The notes under the pieces: model-generated
What the model was told of the DNA's origin: nothing
The model's database searches: none
What the model saw: only the letters and a program-made list of their open reading frames with translations
Part shown: positions 17,699 through 18,764 of the stretch, one piece after another
Layout: each line of letters starts with the position of its first letter
How positions within the stretch are numbered: the first letter of the stretch is position 1
Program-made: the position numbers and the translations under genes
Assembly: GCF_030151085.1 (NCBI RefSeq)
Contig: NZ_JASLER010000017.1
Location: 1-18,764, forward strand
Origin: Bacteroides sp.
GTDB taxonomy: Bacteria > Bacteroidota > Bacteroidia > Bacteroidales > Bacteroidaceae
Reading direction: 5' to 3'
Length of the DNA stretch: 18,764 nucleotides

Positions 17699-18764
17699 TT
17701 ACCATTTCGGAATTTCCAAATCATCTTTGCTTGGCAGAGCCGGGAACTTAGCATGTGGTTCTGTTTGATACCAGAAGCTGGTCGAAGAGATGTCGGATTT
17801 CTGGTTATTATAACGTCCGTCATGACGCCAGCCCAAATCCTGAATAGTTACTTTCAAATCCTTATCGAAACGGATAGGATCAAGAATATGCCAGCGATAT
17901 AATCCGAAAGCGGTCACTGCACGGTATAGTCCATCGGGACGGATCACCTGATGCATTCCGGCGTATGGAGTGGTGAATTCCTGATATTGACGCGTCTTGG
18001 AGTTTTCGAAGTTGTAGGAACCACAGAAATAATCTTCAGCTCCTGTTCCGCAAATAGTAGGATATTCTTTATCACCATCCATATAGAATTTGATTTCACC
18101 TTCACCCCACCAGCAATTATCGTTCACACGCCAAGCCAGGTAAGTACCTACGTACTGTCCTTTACCCTTTACACCATCTATCAAAGTATGCAATGAACCC
18201 TGTGTTGGATTGGAACGACGGAACTGAGCATGGAAATAAGCTTCATCTTGAGGAACATCAGTCAACGTGTAGTTAATCTGATAGTATAAACGCATTTCAT
18301 CTCTTGTATTGATGTTCTCTAAAGTGATACGTGCTTTTTTACGGAAAGGCATTTTCCAATAGCAATTGAATGCACTACCCGGGTTTACACATACAGCCAA
18401 CGAACTCAACTGAGCATATTCATTGTAAGCACTTGCAAAGAAATCACCTACGGGACATTCTACAGATGGCTCCTTTTCATCATCCCAATACATCCTGAGA
18501 ATAGAAAAACGCCAGTTCCCAGTAGGAGTCATCCATATTTGCTGAATAGCTCCGGGACCTTCAATTTCTGCAATTGTGATGGTTTCTCCGGGATTAACTA
18601 TGATAAAAGGATTCACTTTCCAACCTTTACCTAAATCTTTGGCTGCGTGATGCGCATTAGCAACATTACGTTTGTCTTTGTCCTTCACAGGATCAGCCAT
18701 GCCTCCTTTACCCTTTTCTCCGGTATAATTTTCAGGACTGATAGAGCGTGTTTTCGCATTGGAC
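17699..18764 (-). CDS. GH172 (DUF2961) glycoside hydrolase, N-terminus cut by window edge
   Basis: The frame is open to the window edge at 18764, and the first complete codon is at 18763. About 21 residues upstream of the internal Met at 18700 belong to the protein: they contain the family's N-terminal motif (TRSISPENYTGEKGKGG). The start codon and any signal peptide are therefore outside the window. About 354 residues are visible and the C-terminus is complete (LEIPKW). Landmarks: IAEIEGPGAIQQIWMT, MYWDDEKEPSVECPVGDFF, GKGQYVGTY, WWGEGE with its Glu at 18103-18101, and GTGAEDYF 22 residues later. These two glutamates match the expected catalytic pair, so activity is likely. Its ISPEN-TGEKGKGG start and divergent loops place it in a different GH172 subgroup from the other two copies here, and it may cleave another linkage. 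A 106-bp gap separates it from the next GH172 gene. Confidence 0.9.
   Translation of the reverse strand, partial: SNAKTRSISPENYTGEKGKGGMADPVKDKDKRNVANAHHAAKDLGKGWKVNPFIIVNPGETITIAEIEGPGAIQQIWMTPTGNWRFSILRMYWDDEKEPSVECPVGDFFASAYNEYAQLSSLAVCVNPGSAFNCYWKMPFRKKARITLENINTRDEMRLYYQINYTLTDVPQDEAYFHAQFRRSNPTQGSLHTLIDGVKGKGQYVGTYLAWRVNDNCWWGEGEIKFYMDGDKEYPTICGTGAEDYFCGSYNFENSKTRQYQEFTTPYAGMHQVIRPDGLYRAVTAFGLYRWHILDPIRFDKDLKVTIQDLGWRHDGRYNNQKSDISSTSFWYQTEPHAKFPALPSKDDLEIPKW

Noticed and set aside
18698..18700. ATG at 18700 as the real start of the first GH172 gene
   Set aside because: The frame stays open upstream and encodes the family's N-terminal TRSISPEN-TGEKGKGG motif, so this Met is internal.
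1..18764. tRNA or rRNA genes, insertion sequences, integrase or regulator genes (SusR, hybrid two-component, ECF sigma/anti-sigma)
   Set aside because: I looked for coding or structural signs on both strands and saw none; coding sequence of the nine PUL genes fills nearly the whole window.

Overview
The window is a stretch of a Bacteroidota (Bacteroides or close relative) polysaccharide utilization locus (PUL). The evidence is an adjacent SusC/SusD pair, Bacteroides-type lipoprotein signals, N-terminal export signals on every protein whose N-terminus is visible, AT-rich leaders without strong Shine-Dalgarno sequences, and dense packing of glycoside hydrolases. All nine genes are on the minus strand, so transcription runs from high to low coordinates. 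There are no RNA genes, insertion sequences, CRISPR arrays or regulator genes. The genes at both window edges are cut, so the locus continues on both sides.

Order in the direction of transcription: (1) a GH172/DUF2961 enzyme lacking its N-terminus (18764-17699); (2) a second, compact GH172/DUF2961 enzyme (17592-16396); (3) SusC-like TonB-dependent transporter (16354-13166); (4) SusD-like lipoprotein (13144-11315); (5) a small 137-aa lipoprotein in the SusE position (11290-10877); a stem-loop resembling an intrinsic terminator (10863-10821); (6) a secreted, probably all-helical (alpha/alpha)6-type protein of no family I recognise (10803-8707); (7) a GH116-type enzyme with an inserted carbohydrate-binding-like module (8677-5696); an intergenic region holding five quasi-palindromic repeats at about 22-bp pitch (5673-5570); (8) a GH38 alpha-mannosidase with extra C-terminal modules (5514-1897); (9) a third, larger GH172/DUF2961 enzyme (1860 to beyond position 1). 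Most gaps are 13-41 bp, suggesting one long operon or a few overlapping units. The three larger gaps are 73 bp (10804-10876), 106 bp (17593-17698) and 181 bp (5515-5695).

Working model: SusC/SusD and the small lipoprotein capture and import a glycan, and the exported hydrolases take it apart from its ends. GH172 enzymes are known to act on alpha-D-arabinofuranosides and alpha-D-fructofuranosides. GH116 includes beta-glucosidases and, as I recall, a beta-D-arabinofuranosidase from an actinobacterium. GH38 enzymes are alpha-mannosidases. Three GH172s, one GH116 and one GH38 together suggest a D-arabinofuranose-rich glycan carrying alpha-mannose, with mannose-capped lipoarabinomannan or a similar glycan as the most interesting candidate. 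This substrate is inferred from the family combination only. The most novel-looking items are the unassigned helical protein, the repeat array upstream of the GH38 gene, and the family combination itself.
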